From Crossaster papposus (Eukaryota > Echinodermata > Asteroidea > Velatida > Solasteridae): a stretch of 64,000 nt of DNA. Below, in pieces: positions 23,882 through 35,655 of the stretch. Each line of letters opens with the position of its first letter. The first letter of the stretch is position 1. The notes beneath the pieces were generated by a model that was not told the origin of the DNA, did not search any database, and was given only the letters and a program-made list of their open reading frames with translations. Made by a program: the position numbers and the translations under genes. The DNA is taken from positions 372,001-436,000 of the forward strand of contig JBAIAA010000350.1 in assembly GCA_037893245.1 (NCBI GenBank). The letters are read 5' to 3'.

Positions 23882-24024
23882 AACTGGCTTTAGTTTTGTA
23901 CTCTCGTCGTCTCTCGTAAACATAAAAAGAAAAAATGTATCCCCTCCTCTGTAATGTGTTAGAGAGAGAGAGAAAAAAAAAGAGAAATGCAAACGAAACA
24001 TCTTTATGTCTTCGGTGCATTTAT

Positions 24025-24489
24025 GAGCAAGTTTCGATCAAGGAGCAATGGTCAACTAGTGGTTGGTTTGTGGCGTACCTAGCGCATGCGCCGTGAAGTG
24101 GCAGCGCGAACTAAGCTAGTCTAACTTATGTGGCACTGAAGCTTTGCAGTCACACCGACAAAACAAAAGTTCAACGGGGTATTCCGTTAATATACACCAT
24201 AATAGTGATTGCGTAGTTTTTTAAGTGACAGAATCACAAACTAGTGTGAACAAAATATATGCCTTTTTGCACGGCAAAGATTCGTTATAATTTTTGGGTC
24301 GTTAGTTGGTCCCCGTTGCATTATGCCATGGAAATTTGGCTATTGATAACAGAGCGACCAACCGCAGTAGGTTGGTCGCAAATACTCGACTAGACTAGTC
24401 TAACCTAACCGTCCTCGACTAGTGTGAGTTCCTTCAGAATTAATAGTCGAACTATGGTTAATAACTTTAGTCCTTGATTGAACTTGCTC
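24025..24489. mobile_element. TIR element, GAGCAAGTTCG family
   Basis: Ends GAGCAAGTTTCGATCAAGGA / TCCTTGATTGAACTTGCTC. It begins only 144 bp past the PPP2R2 stop codon, so it probably lies in the 3' UTR or just beyond it. Confidence 0.8.
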
Positions 24490-24841
24490 TGTGCTGCTGT
24501 TGTCAATGTTGTCGTCGTTTTGCTCCATTTTGTGGTTTATGCTGGAGGAATATGCCAAAAATGTACAGTGGTGTAATTTTTTTTGTAGCGTTGTACAAGA
24601 AACGAAACAAAAAATGGAATATACTTAAAGAACGGTCCCACAAGTGCTTTGGTTGAGAGGGTCGCTTTAATAGGTCCATAGGTTTTTCGGAGGGTGTTGG
24701 TTGTTATTTAAATTTAGTAACACTGAACGCGTAAAAGGTTTTACTCGCGCCTGTAAGCCGTTGCCCTCTAAACTTAGCCTTAATCGTAAATCCCTACTGC
24801 CTGTAACTAAGTACAGGACCAAATCTGGCAAAAAGTATCAC

Positions 24842-25083
24842 TTGACCAGTTCGCGCCAGGATTATTTTAACATCACCGAGCCGAAGCACGGGATTATTTT
24901 TAACAAAACTCGATCCGAAGCAGGTTCAGGCCGCCAGTACCGGGAAGCACACCCACGCATTTCCGGCCTTGCTCGCTGCTGACAGACATTTCCGGCCTTG
25001 CTCGTGGCGTGTTTATGCATCATCCGTTTTGAATTTGGGGAAAAGTTTGCGTTTATATTTGTCATCTGACACGAACTGGTTAA
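24842..25083 (-). mobile_element. piggyBac-type MITE copy 4
   Basis: TTGA (decayed) at the left and TTAA at the right. A 67-codon frame is open on the minus strand. It lies about 1 kb downstream of the PPP2R2 stop. Confidence 0.88.
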
Positions 25084-26427
25084 ACTACTTCTTGGAGATG
25101 TTATGGAATCGCCACTGAAGTGGCAAAGTTGTAGTCAAGAACTTTCCGAGAACCAGCTTAACTTCCAGATGTTAAGATGGTTTGGTGTGGATAAAGCTGC
25201 ATAATATAGACACTGGACAGTAAATACTTTGCTAAAGAAAATAAAACCTTTGGAGAATCAGAATCTTGAATAAATTAAGCTTTTAAGACAAAAGTAGTTG
25301 ATAATACTCGACCGAGTACTTTCCAAGTACTTTTTAAGTACTTCTGTCAAAAAACTTTGATTACAAAGTATCTTTATCCAGCAAAAGTCCAAGTTAATTG
25401 TTTTGCTCTAACACTGACTTAATTTGTTGTCTACTGTCATTGTTTTGTCTCGCTTTGTTCGCAACAAACGGCTTAAAATTTGGTAGTAAACAAAGTACTC
25501 GACTCCAATACTTTGAAGTGGCGGTTGATTTTGTTGGCTTAGTACGCGGTACTGCATGATTGACAAAATCAATCAGATTCCTCCCCCCCCCCAGCAGTGC
25601 TTCAGGCCTTCTGGCCCAAGTTCATCAACAATTTATCTACCTTGGACCTGCAGGACCAAGTCCCCCTACAAAATCGACCAAAAATGAGGGATGAATTTGG
25701 ATGGGTTTTGGGGAGGTTAGGGTTAATGCGTTAAGTCTGTTGTGGGCACCAGCGTTCAACTAGTTTGAAGAAAAAGAATTGCCAAAAAAAAAAAAGTTAA
25801 CATGTCGTGATGGCTGCTTTGTATATGAATAGGCAGTCCTTTAAAAAAAAAAAAAAGATTGCTTTTTCACTGTCTGTTCCTCCCAGATGATATTTCAGAA
25901 ATTAAAGATTGTGCACTCAAACCAAAGTAAGTGCAGATTTAAAGACATTTTCCCCACAAACTCGACGGGTCCAAGATACAGGAGTTTTGTCCTGTGTACT
26001 AAAAAAACAGGGTTAAACCTGGTGATCATGCTCTATTTTGTTTTGTTTTTTAATTCCTTATGGGTCTCAAGTTATAAACCGAGCGACCCATGTAAAAAAA
26101 TTAAAGTACACTTTAAAGAGAGAAAAAAAATAATAATAATACGACTTTATAAAAGTACTTATTAAATTTGGTTTTTGTCTTTGTGGGCGTCAACTCTAGT
26201 TACGGCTGGATTTATCATGTTTATGGGATTTTCTTTTCTTTTTTTCGGACAAATGTGTTCATTCAAAGACAGATGCTGTGCAGCTTTTCAATTGTAAAAT
26301 GTACCATCCAGTCTTTCAAAGAAGGCAATGGTTATCATTGCCATATCATTGCACCCTCCCCTTTTTCCCCTCTTTCCTCCTCTTGCCCCACCCCTAGTTT
26401 TTCCCCTGGACCTCAGGGTGATTGGTA
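25084..26427. other. Intergenic, after PPP2R2
   Basis: AATAAA at 25240 and 25269 are possible polyadenylation signals for a long 3' UTR. Nothing else recognised. Confidence 0.4.
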
Positions 26428-26429
26428 TA

Positions 26430-27947
26430 CTGTGGAACGCCACTATACTGAACATTCGGCTATACCGAACATTTGGCTATACCGAACATTTGGCTATACC
26501 GAACATTCGGCTGTACCGAACATTCGGCTGTAACGAACATTCGGCTGTAACGAACATTCGGCTGTAACGAACATTCGGCTGTAACGAACATTCGGCTGTA
26601 ACGAACATTCGGCTGTAGCGAACATGCGGCTGTAGCGAACATGCGGCTGTAACGAACATTCGGCTGTAGCGAACATGCGGCTGTAACGAACATTCGGCTG
26701 TAGCGAACATGCGGCTGTAACGAACATGCGGCTGTAACGAACATGCGGCTGTACCGAACATTCGGCTGCAGCGAACATGCGGCTGCAGCGAACATGCGGC
26801 TGCAGCGAACATGCGGCTGCAGCGAACATGCGGCTGTAGCGAACATTCGGCTGTAACGAACATACGGCTGTAACGAACATTTCGGCTGTAAAGAACATTC
26901 GGCTGTACCGAACATTCGGCTGTACCGAACATGCGGCTGTACCGAACATTCGGCTGTACCGAACATGCGGCTGCAGCGAACATGCGGCTGTAGCGAACAT
27001 TCGGCTGTAACGAACATTCGGCTGTAACGAACATTCGGCTGTAACGAACATTCGGCTGTAACGAACATTCGGCTGTAACGAACATACGGCTGTAACGAAC
27101 ATTTCGGCTGTAACGAACATTTCGGCTGTACCGAACATTTCGGCTGTACCGAACATTCGGCTGTACCGAACATTCGGCTGTACCGAACATTCGGCTGTAC
27201 CGAACATTCGGCTGTAGCGAACATGCGGCTGTAGCGAACATGCGGCTGCCGCGAACATGCGGCTGCAGCGAACATGCGGCTGCAGCGAACATGCGGCTGC
27301 AGCGAACATGCGGCTGCAGCGAACATGCGGCTGCAGCGAACATGCGGCTGCAGCGAACATGCGGCTGCAGCGAACATGCGGCTGCAGCGAACATGCGGCT
27401 GCAGCGAACATGCGGCTGCAGCGAACATGCGGCTGCAGCGAACATGCGGCTGCAGCGAACATGCGGCTGCAGCGAACATGCGGCTGCAGCGAACATGCGG
27501 CTGCAGCGAACATGCGGCTGCAGCGAACATGCGGCTGCAGCGAACATGCGGCTGCAGCGAACATGCGGCTGCAGCGAACATGCGGCTGCAGCGAACATTC
27601 GGCTGCAGCGAACATTCGGCTGCAGCGAACATTCGGCTGCAGCGAACATTCGGCTGTAACGAACATTCGGCTGTACAGATTGTTGTGTCCAAACATACCA
27701 AAGATTGTTGTTGAAATATGTCAACAGATTTTTGGGTATGGCAAACGCTATTTGGGCCGTTTTAAATTCCCGAACGTCATACAACCGGTGCTTTATGTTA
27801 AAGAGTGATGGCTGGCTACTGGGTCAGACGCTGTCTTGAAAAATGAGCACCTGAAGGACCGGCGGCTCAAAATCGCTATACCAAACGATTGATATATCAA
27901 ACAAAATCTGTGGATCGTGTGATGTTCGCTATCGCGGCGTTCCACAG
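26430..27947. mobile_element. pogo/Tigger-like TIR element with an internal minisatellite
   Basis: TA flanks both sides (26428-26429, 27948-27949). The 27-bp ends start CTGTGGAACGCC and end GGCGTTCCACAG; after those perfect 12 bp the arms (TATACTGAACAT / ATGTTCGCTAT) continue with few mismatches. TA duplication and CAGTGGAAC-like ends fit the pogo branch of Tc1/mariner. Inside are a 17-bp tandem array and about 270 bp of non-coding filler; no transposase remains. Confidence 0.75.
26449..27676. repeat. 17-bp minisatellite, about 72 copies
   Basis: The unit is CGAACATKCGGCTGYARC-like (17 bp: CGAACATGCGGCTGCAG in the core). The first units read TGAACATTCGGCTATAC, continuous with the element's left terminal repeat. 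A block at about 27253-27598 is almost pure GCAGCGAACATGCGGCT; flanking blocks vary at two positions. Because 17 is not divisible by 3 and the unit has no stop in any register, several frames on both strands stay open for 130-435 codons. They are not genes. Confidence 0.97.
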
Positions 27948-28458
27948 TACTAATAATTATAAACAAACCTTAACGTTGACCTACGGCCAAATCCCAACCA
28001 TAGCTGTGGAATGCTGATGTAGTGTAGACTAAAAATGTGTATATATTAAATTTACCCAAATAACAAAACAAAAAAATTACAAATCACACAAAAAAGTGCA
28101 AAACAAGACGCCGTAATAGGATGAAATATGTTAGTTTTGGCAATGGAGGCGGCCAATTTTTTGTTAATATTTTTTATCGTTTGTTCCATGTATTATGCTT
28201 GTGAAATATATTTGAGGGCTGTCGAAATTGTCTACAAAAATAATTGTACATGTACGTATATATGTTGAGCATGTGATTATTTTTATAAATATTTTGGTGC
28301 TGTCGATCAGAAAGTAATTGTAAGGGAGGGGGGGGGGAGAGGGCAGGGAGGAGTAATATAGGGCAGGGCTTTGAAGGAGGGGGCTCATTTGAAATTACTA
28401 GTGTAAAAAAAATACTTATATGTGCGGGTACAGTTTTATAGTTGGTGGTTAAACACCT

Positions 28459-28705
28459 GGGCCCAATTTCATAGAGCTGCTTAAGCAAGTTTGTTTTCTT
28501 CTTAAGCACAAAAAAAACTTGCTTAATAAATCAGGTAAGGAGCCAAAATTTCATGCGATTGTTATGCTAAGCTAACAACAGCCAAGTACCAATCGCAAAC
28601 AATATACATCACATGGAGTTGTGGCTGGTAAGCTGGTTTTAATAAGCAATAATGTTTTGTGCTTAAGAAATTTGTATGCTTAAGCAGCTATATGAAATTG
28701 GCCCC
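28459..28705. mobile_element. MITE, GGCCCAATTTCATAGAGCTG family (diverged)
   Basis: Both ends are present (GGGCCCAATTTCATAGAGCT / TATGAAATTGGCCCC), but the arms read CTTAAGCA rather than CTAAGCA. It represents a subfamily. Confidence 0.82.
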
Positions 28706-28909
28706 AGATGAATGTTTTAGTTTAACGGAACCAGAGCGTGCTACCTGGGTTGGCACACACTGGACTAGTAATACTTTTTCTGGCTTTCATTTAAGTTTTT
28801 AGTCCAAAACCTCAGTTTGTCTCTGGCTTTATTGTTAAGAGATTTGTTTTTTAGCGGGCCATGATTTGTCCACGCTCTTTCCCAGTCTGCTCTGCGAACA
28901 TCAAATCCT

Positions 28910-29390
28910 ATAGACGATGTGCCCTCTGTTTACATCTGTATTCAAATGTGCCCGGCAGTATGCGCACGCATCATGTTTTACATAAATTTGGTTAAGAGAT
29001 GACATCAGAGGGCACATAATTCAAAGGCGATCTGACCTGCGATGTCGCTCTTTAACCAGTTCGCGTCGGGATTATTTTAACATTACCGAGCCGAGGGGCG
29101 GGATTATTTTTAACGAAACTCGATCCGAAGCGGGTTCAGGCCGATAGTGCTGGGAAGCACACCCACCCACGCATTTCCGGCCTTGTTCGCTGCTGACAGA
29201 TTTTTCCGAACTTGAACTTGGCGTGTTTATGCGCCATCCGTTTTGAATTTGGGGAAAACTTTGCGTTTATATACGTCATCCGGCGCGAACTGGTTGAGCA
29301 AATTTTATGTAAAACACGACGTGTGCGCATACTGCCGGGCACATTTGAATACAGATGTAAACACGTGACGTCAGAGGGCACATCGTCTAT
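28910..29390. mobile_element. Palindromic element hosting piggyBac-type MITE copy 5
   Basis: The arms (ATAGACGATGTGCCCTCTG..., TTCAAATGTGCCCGGCAGTA) repeat inverted at 29300-29390 over about 85 bp. The right arm carries 10 extra bases (TGACGTCACG region). Confidence 0.85.
29052..29297 (-). mobile_element. piggyBac-type MITE copy 5
   Basis: TTAA at the left and TTGA at the right. It is inserted in the loop of a palindromic element (28910-29390). Confidence 0.88.
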
Positions 29391-29494
29391 AATCTGAGAA
29401 TTGAGTTAAGACTACACATGCGTGTATGCTGACATGGCTGTGCTTCATGTAAAAAGTACAAACAAAGGGGAACAATGAAGGGGACAGCATCAGG

Positions 29495-29690
29495 GGGCCA
29501 ATTTCAAGGAGCTGCTAAGCATACAAATTTGCCCCAAAGCTTGAAAATTCTTCCTTGGCAAAAACAGGGTTACAGACCAAATGTTCATGGGATCCTCCAT
29601 GGTGTTTGTAGCTGGTATTCAGCTGGTTTTTTTTGCTTAGTATGAAAAGCATGTGGTGTTTTGGCTTGTAACCAAAGTCATTGCACTTGA
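29495..29690. mobile_element. Decayed fragment of the GGCCCAATTTCAT MITE family
   Basis: The left end GGGGGCCAATTTCAAGGAGC and the CTGCTAAGCA arm are recognisable. The right end is lost. Confidence 0.55.
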
Positions 29691-29810
29691 ATTTGTGAGA
29701 AAACAAAGATCATTTTCTTACACTGACGATGTGCTGTTTTAAGGGAAAAATGCATTATCTGTATTTGGTCTGACTAATTCTAATTTAACTGTTGGAATAT
29801 AAGGGATGTT

Positions 29811-30092
29811 AAAGGTAGGATACACCACTGGTAATTTCTTGAATTATCAGGAATGGGTGGATTAGGGGGGTTGTATTTTATAGTAAATATCATTTAACTG
29901 ACGTGTCCTAAGTTTTACAATTATGGATGCCGAGAAAAAACAGTGTTGGTTTGTTTGCAATCGTCGTTTTTTACAGGATACAGGATATTTAGCGCAATCA
30001 TTTTGCTGATGCCTAGAATCATTTACTTTCAAATAAGTAAGATATTTCTTAATAATTCGGTAGTAAATTTTTAACTGGTGTATCCTATCTTT
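29811..30092 (+). mobile_element. MITE, AAAGGTAGGATACACCA family (shortened)
   Basis: Both ends are present, with core GGGGGGTTGTATTTTATAGT. It is about 80 bp shorter than other copies. Confidence 0.85.
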
Positions 30093-30774
30093 AACTGACA
30101 TCGCCCCTACCAACTTTCATTTTTATATTATGCCTGACTATCAAAACTAGCTGTATGGATGTACGTTCTTAGACAGAAACAAGGACAAACATTTTTCTGC
30201 TTAATTAAAAGTAAATTTTGGTAGTAAACTGGCTTAATGCTTATGCTGCATGATTTGGGTTAGAGTTCAAAGTTCAGTGTCCCTTGATGTGCCTGTACAT
30301 AACACAAAATAAAAATCACATTCAATATGGGGGAAAAATTGTGTAATTATGTAATAAAAGACTGTAATGTAATAAAATACTCAAAATGCACCACAAATGG
30401 GCCGACTTATTGTATACTATCCCCAAACTGTAATATATAAACTTTGTTAAAAAGACTAGTGAAATACCCTCTAGATAATTTTTTTTTTTTCCAGTTTGTA
30501 ACGCGTCAGGTTTTGGCAGACTTTATGATCAAGACTTAGGGCTGTGCATAGGGCTCTGAATTCACATTAGATCACATAAATCTACACACGCAATTTGAAA
30601 CCCATTGTGTATGTTGATAAGTGGGTTTTTTGGTGTGTTTTTTTTTTGGGGGGGGAGGGGCAAGCTCAGTTTCATGGTTTCGAGCACAACGCTCCCACAA
30701 CCATGGTATAGAAACGAGGTTGAAAATAAAGTATGTGTCTCTTGGACGAGAATAACTTAAGGTGCACTGACCCC

Positions 30775-30997
30775 TTCGCTCGTGCCCACCGCTCGTACTG
30801 GGCGCTGGGTCTTGGGAAACGCTGATGCGCTTTGGGCCTTGATTGGATAGATTTGGTGTAAACTGGAGGTCACAAGTCTAGAATGATGTGCTACCCAGAA
30901 TGCTGTGCGTTTCCTTCACAGAAATCTGTGAAGCTGCATCAGCGTTTCCCAGCGGCCAGTGTGGGCGGGCGGTGGGCACGCGGTGGGCACGAGCGAA
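30775..30997. mobile_element. TIR element, TTCGCTCGTGCCCACCGC
   Basis: Ends TTCGCTCGTGCCCACCGC / GCGGTGGGCACGAGCGAA with inner GGGAAACGCTGATGC arms. GGTGGGCACG is doubled at the right end. Confidence 0.8.
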
Positions 30998-31659
30998 GAA
31001 TGACCACGCAAGGTTATTTTTAAAATGAAAAATCTGTGCCTACAAACCAAGTAGTTTCAATGTGTACTTGTACTACCCATTAAAGGTGTTTGTTTGAATT
31101 TACAATGTACCATTATTTTCTGGTACACACAATTTGAGGAAATGGGGTAAAAATCCTCTAATCAAGAAGACCACCTTAATATGCTCGCCATCATTGCCAA
31201 CAAAAAATTTATTGCCTGTACACAAAAGAAATCCGTGTCTGATTACAAACTGTAATGTGAATTTTTAATTTTTATTCAGAGGAAAACCCAAGGTAAATGA
31301 ATGGAATGGAATATCCCATTGTAGGTAGATTAAATATGAATTTTTTGAGGGAAGAGACTTCTCAACAAAGACAACAAAATATACTGTTTAAAGAGTAAAG
31401 AACGTGGATTGTAAAGGTAAAATAAAATAAAAACTATGAACGTGTACATATCTAGTCTATTGTTTGTTTTGATTTTGTTGCCTATTTCGTTTGTTTCCCG
31501 CCAGAGGGCGCTCGATAGTTCGACTAACTTTAATCAAACCATCTCGCGGTAAATCGACAATGGTTGAAGATGGCCGTTTTCCAAACCCCAGGTTCCTCTT
31601 GTGGTGCCCATTGTGCCTGCGGAATGTTGTGGTTTCTTTTAAGGTTTTTAGGGGTGGGG

Positions 31660-32575
31660 GGTGCGTTAGGTAACAATAGTCTAGGGAGTGTGTAGATATG
31701 GGGGAATAATGGGGGAGTCGCTCGGTCCCATATCTTGCTAAAACCATTGGTACTGATCGTTCGTGACAGATCAGAGTGAGCCAATAAGAAAACAGTGCCA
31801 ATTGTTTGTGAACTGACAGATGTAGCCAATAAGAAAGCATAGGCATCTACGATTCCTGCCCATGTAGAGATCAGCTTTTAGGATTACGAAAACAGCAAAT
31901 TGTTTATCGACCACAGGGCCATACAAGCACTGTGAGCGCGCTGTTTCGTAATATACCAACTATTAATTGCCTTTGAGTGGCAGAAATGTTTCATAACAAT
32001 ACTTTTCTACAGTGCAATGTACTTTAGTTTGATCGAGGAACTGCAAATATAAAAGACTGAAAGGGAAATTTGGGTCGCCGTGACGTCGGTGATATTTTGC
32101 CGGTCTGCTGGTTTCATAAGGCCACATTCTTGTAAAGTAAAACACCAGGAACTAGTGTAAAGCATGACTGGTATTACTGCCATTATACCTAGCAATACAA
32201 AGGACACAACTTGTGATTCATCTTACAACATCAATTTCCCCATTATGTCTTCCTTTAACGGACACAGTCGGCTACACACACGACAATTATTTTCCGATAA
32301 ATCTTTCCGGATAAGTCCGTAATAGAAATTCAAGGATAACCAGAAACAATAGGCCTACAGGTAACTTGTTTACTTTACTACATCAAACGGTGATGCGTGA
32401 TAAAGTTATTTTAAGGTTTTCTGTTCTCAGTGTAAAACGTAAATTCTACAAATTCAACATTAGGTTCCAAATACGGTGTTATTTAGGGGGATGCGTTAGG
32501 TAACAATAGTCTAGAATTATTGTGGGCGGCTAATAAGGGGGAGTCCCTCGGTCGCGGCATATCGTTCTGGTCGAA
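31660..32575. repeat. Pair of direct repeats, TGCGTTAGGTAACAATAGTC
   Basis: About 80 bp at 31660-31740 recur at 32490-32572 (TGCGTTAGGTAACAATAGTC, then GGGGGAGTC-CTCGGTC). The space between has no recognised gene. They could be the ends of a decayed direct-repeat element. Confidence 0.5.
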
Positions 32576-32953
32576 TGATATTTGTTTTCCTGGATTTAGT
32601 GCCAAAAGCAACAATGGATTTTCATTGTTTGTGCACTGGGCTTCTTTTGTACCATGGTGTTCTAAGCTCTGTGCTTTGAACCGTTTACATTTGAAAAGAG
32701 TAACAACTTGAACACGTGCTGTTTATTATGCAGACACCGCGTTGCATGCTAAGCGCATATGTTACTGTTTTTCTGTTACTATTAACTGGCTTGTGACGTT
32801 CATACTTTCATCAATAACAGAAAATTCACACCCTTACTTGGCGTGTGGTGGTACATGTACTCACAAGTGATTCATAGTTCGCAGAAGGCGAAACTTTCGC
32901 CCAATCACATTAAGCCGCCTCCCGTGACGTTTAGTGACGTCAATCGCGACCTT

Positions 32954-33791
32954 GAGAAAGTTCGATCAGGAGTATAGTTAACCATAGTTCGACTATTCTG
33001 ATCGAACTCACGCGACATGCCGTAAACTCGTTACCATGGCTACGATCCGCTGTGCCATTACATTAGTGTCCCATCGTACCCATGCCTTTGGCGATCCTAT
33101 ACAGTAGAAGCAGGGACGCACCCAGTTATTGTCCAACGCGCGAAAAACGCATGACCGGGAATAGTTTGTCGTTCCGGGTCTAATGTTACAAGCAACTTGA
33201 GTAGCAGACGACACACTTAGCCTACATGTATTACTATTAACCACTCAAGTCAACCACTAAAAACTAAAGAAAGGCATTTTTTGTTAAAGGTTTTGCAACA
33301 TATTCACCTTTAATTTCAAGTTGGTCGGAACGGTCACGTTATAACGGCACGCCAAAACGATCAACCAATGACCGACGATCCAAACAGTTCCGTAGTTGGT
33401 ACTCGCGCTGGTTATCAATGCAATATAGCAACATTTACATGGCAGTGCGCGCTCAAGCGGGGACCAACATCACCAAAAAAATGGCAAACAACAAAAATTT
33501 GCTGTGCAAACTGGTGCAAACTATGTTTTTCCACCTTAATGTGAAGTTCTGTCACTTTTGTCACTATTGCGCGATAAGAACGTCAGTTATGTAAGTTATC
33601 CTAAACTACGCAGCAACTATTACGGTGTAAATAAACGAAAATATCATGTTGGAATATTGTTTTGCCGGTGCGAGTACAATTTGTTCGGCACCACAACAGT
33701 TAGCCATTATTCGACTAGAGTCGTTCGCGATGCAATTTCACAAACTAGTCACAAACTAACCACAAGTATTGGTCCTTGATCGAACTTTCTC
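32954..33791. mobile_element. TIR element, GAGCAAGTTCG family (838 bp)
   Basis: Ends GAGAAAGTTCGATCAGGAG / CCTTGATCGAACTTTCTC, with ATAGTTAACCATAGTTCGAC near the left end. No transposase frame is seen inside. Confidence 0.75.
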
Positions 33792-34519
33792 CGGTTTGAT
33801 GTTTTGAGGACAACGGCATGTATGTGTTTTTATTTTACTGAAACATGAAAAACATTTTCTTAGAGTTTTTGGGGTTGTCTTTGATGTAAGCTGTGTCAAA
33901 TTACGAATTCGGCACAAAAGTTGAACATAATTTTCCACGGGGACGGGTTGAATACTTTTCTAGGAGTAGGACGAGTTTGCAGTGGTGGGCTGCTGAGCAA
34001 AGTTTATTTCATTGCCAAACAAATGAAACTTCAGAAAATCGGTAGTATCGATGTACATGTAGGCCTATTATGTAGTTTCAAAGGAAAGTGGACATCCCAG
34101 AAACCGAAAATAATCGAAAAACCGAAACGGGAAATTCACGCGATGTATTCACTATTTGGAGCTTTAGAAAAATTACGTGTTGGTATAGCCATGGCACCGG
34201 CACTTCGAAGTAAAAAAGAATTCCCAGTAGTATACCGGAAACACCCGCGCAAAAAGACGCATTGTAATTCTTCACCGTATACCATGGAATTGCTTGATCG
34301 ATCAATCGAGATAGAAGTTTAGGCAAAAAATAGACACAAATTTTCGTGAAAATAAGGATGATTTGCCTGAGCTAGACATTCGGTTTTTGTTTAGTTTTTT
34401 GTTTGGTGTTGGGTTATGTTTTTTGATTGGTTCGGCCCGTTCGGGTCGCCTGAATTGGTGTCGGGTACGGTTGGATAGTTCAGATAGTCGGATTCGGCTT
34501 ATGTTTCGGATTATACCCA

Positions 34520-34707
34520 GCACGATATGTGGCAGAGGGGTACCCCCCCCCCCCCCCCCCCCCCCCCCCCTTATCCCTATACCTTATACACACTCAACAC
34601 TATTGTAACCTAACCCATCCCCCTTGAAACCTAAAAGGAATTCCTGAGATTCCGAGAACACAACTTCAACACAAAAGAGGTGGGGTTTTCTCTGCCACAT
34701 ATCGTGC
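34520..34707. mobile_element. Small TIR element with a C-tract
   Basis: GCACGATATGTGGCAGAG / CTCTGCCACATATCGTGC ends enclose a run of about 28 C (34543-34570). Confidence 0.65.
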
Positions 34708-35582
34708 TTCATAATATGTTTCGGATCGGTATGAGCGGCCATGTCAACTTAATCCGATGCACATAATTTACAACCCCCTCGGCTATATCCATCTGCCAGT
34801 GTCCCTGCATCCAGATCTACTTTTGTCCCTGAGCGTTGATAGATAAAAAACAAGCCTTAAACCCGTACCCGGTACTCAAAACAACTATGGGGAAACTATT
34901 AACTTTCAATACCACCTTTTATCATTTGGTGTGAATAGCATGCCCATTGTGATTTATAATACGTCTGCTAGCCCCCCCCCCCCCTAACTAGCTACGTGCA
35001 GTAATTTTTTATTCTACAGGGTGACGGTGCATAATGCAAAGCAGCCAGAACAATTATCTATATATGCACTCATCCGTAAGATCATTGATTGTCCGGTGTC
35101 GGTCTCATTGTTAATTTTATTTTTCCTAATTCGTGCAATTTGAAAGTGAGAAGTCACGGCTTGAAGCCCATCATGATCGGATGATCATTCAAGTTATACT
35201 TGAACCGTTGGTGGAACATACACATTATATATACACCACGCACAAAATGCACTACATATCACGCATAAAGTGCCTCTTGTAGCCAGTACGCACAAAAACA
35301 CGCTGCCATGCTAGCTAGATGGGCGATTGGGTTGCGTAGTTTTACATCGTACACTTGCAAACAGCGTGTTTCGCCAGTTTTGTCACATTAATAACGGACT
35401 ATATTGCGTGTTATTTACTTATTTTCTGGTTCACCTTGGGGTACGGTTGGACTAAATACGGTTCTTTCAGCTGGCCCTTAATTTGGTTACAGCACGGTTG
35501 CAGGCGGTGTACAACTAGACTCTGATGAGCTGGTCTTTTACTCGGATCACAGCCATCACCTCGCTACTCCGATCAACCGATC

Positions 35583-35655
35583 ATGGCGTCCTTAACGACC
35601 GCCTGGCTGCGGGTCGCCTTGCTAACTCTCCTTGGGATTGTCATGATTGTATGCG
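35583..35655 (+). CDS. PKHD1L1: PKHD1L1-like exon 1: signal peptide
   Basis: The ATG at 35583 opens a 25-residue segment with a hydrophobic core (LRVALLTLLGIVMIV) ending in Cys-Gly at GTAAGT. This fits a secretory signal sequence for a surface protein. The join to exon 2 (45725) is in frame and phase 1, but the intron is 10 kb and this exon has no homology beyond being a signal, so the assignment is likely rather than proven. Confidence 0.75.

Larger units (their letters stand above)
30998..35582. other. Intergenic, upstream of PKHD1L1-like
   Basis: Contains the listed TIR elements. The last 800 bp before the ATG (C-run at 34975-34984, TTATATATACACC at 35224) should hold the promoter, but no defined site can be supported. 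A 133-codon frame at 33921-34322 resembles nothing recognisable. Confidence 0.45.

Noticed and set aside
26460-27784. Overlapping frames of 400-435 codons (minus) and 139-183 codons (plus)
   Set aside because: They are the stop-free readings of a 17-bp tandem repeat in several registers at once; no protein family, splice or promoter context.
31457-31846. 129-codon minus-strand frame
   Set aside because: No family resemblance and it overlaps a repeated non-coding segment at 31660-31740.
33921-34322. 133-codon frame, the longest outside repeats and exons
   Set aside because: No recognisable motif; ordinary composition, and opposite-strand frames overlap it. It could be chance.
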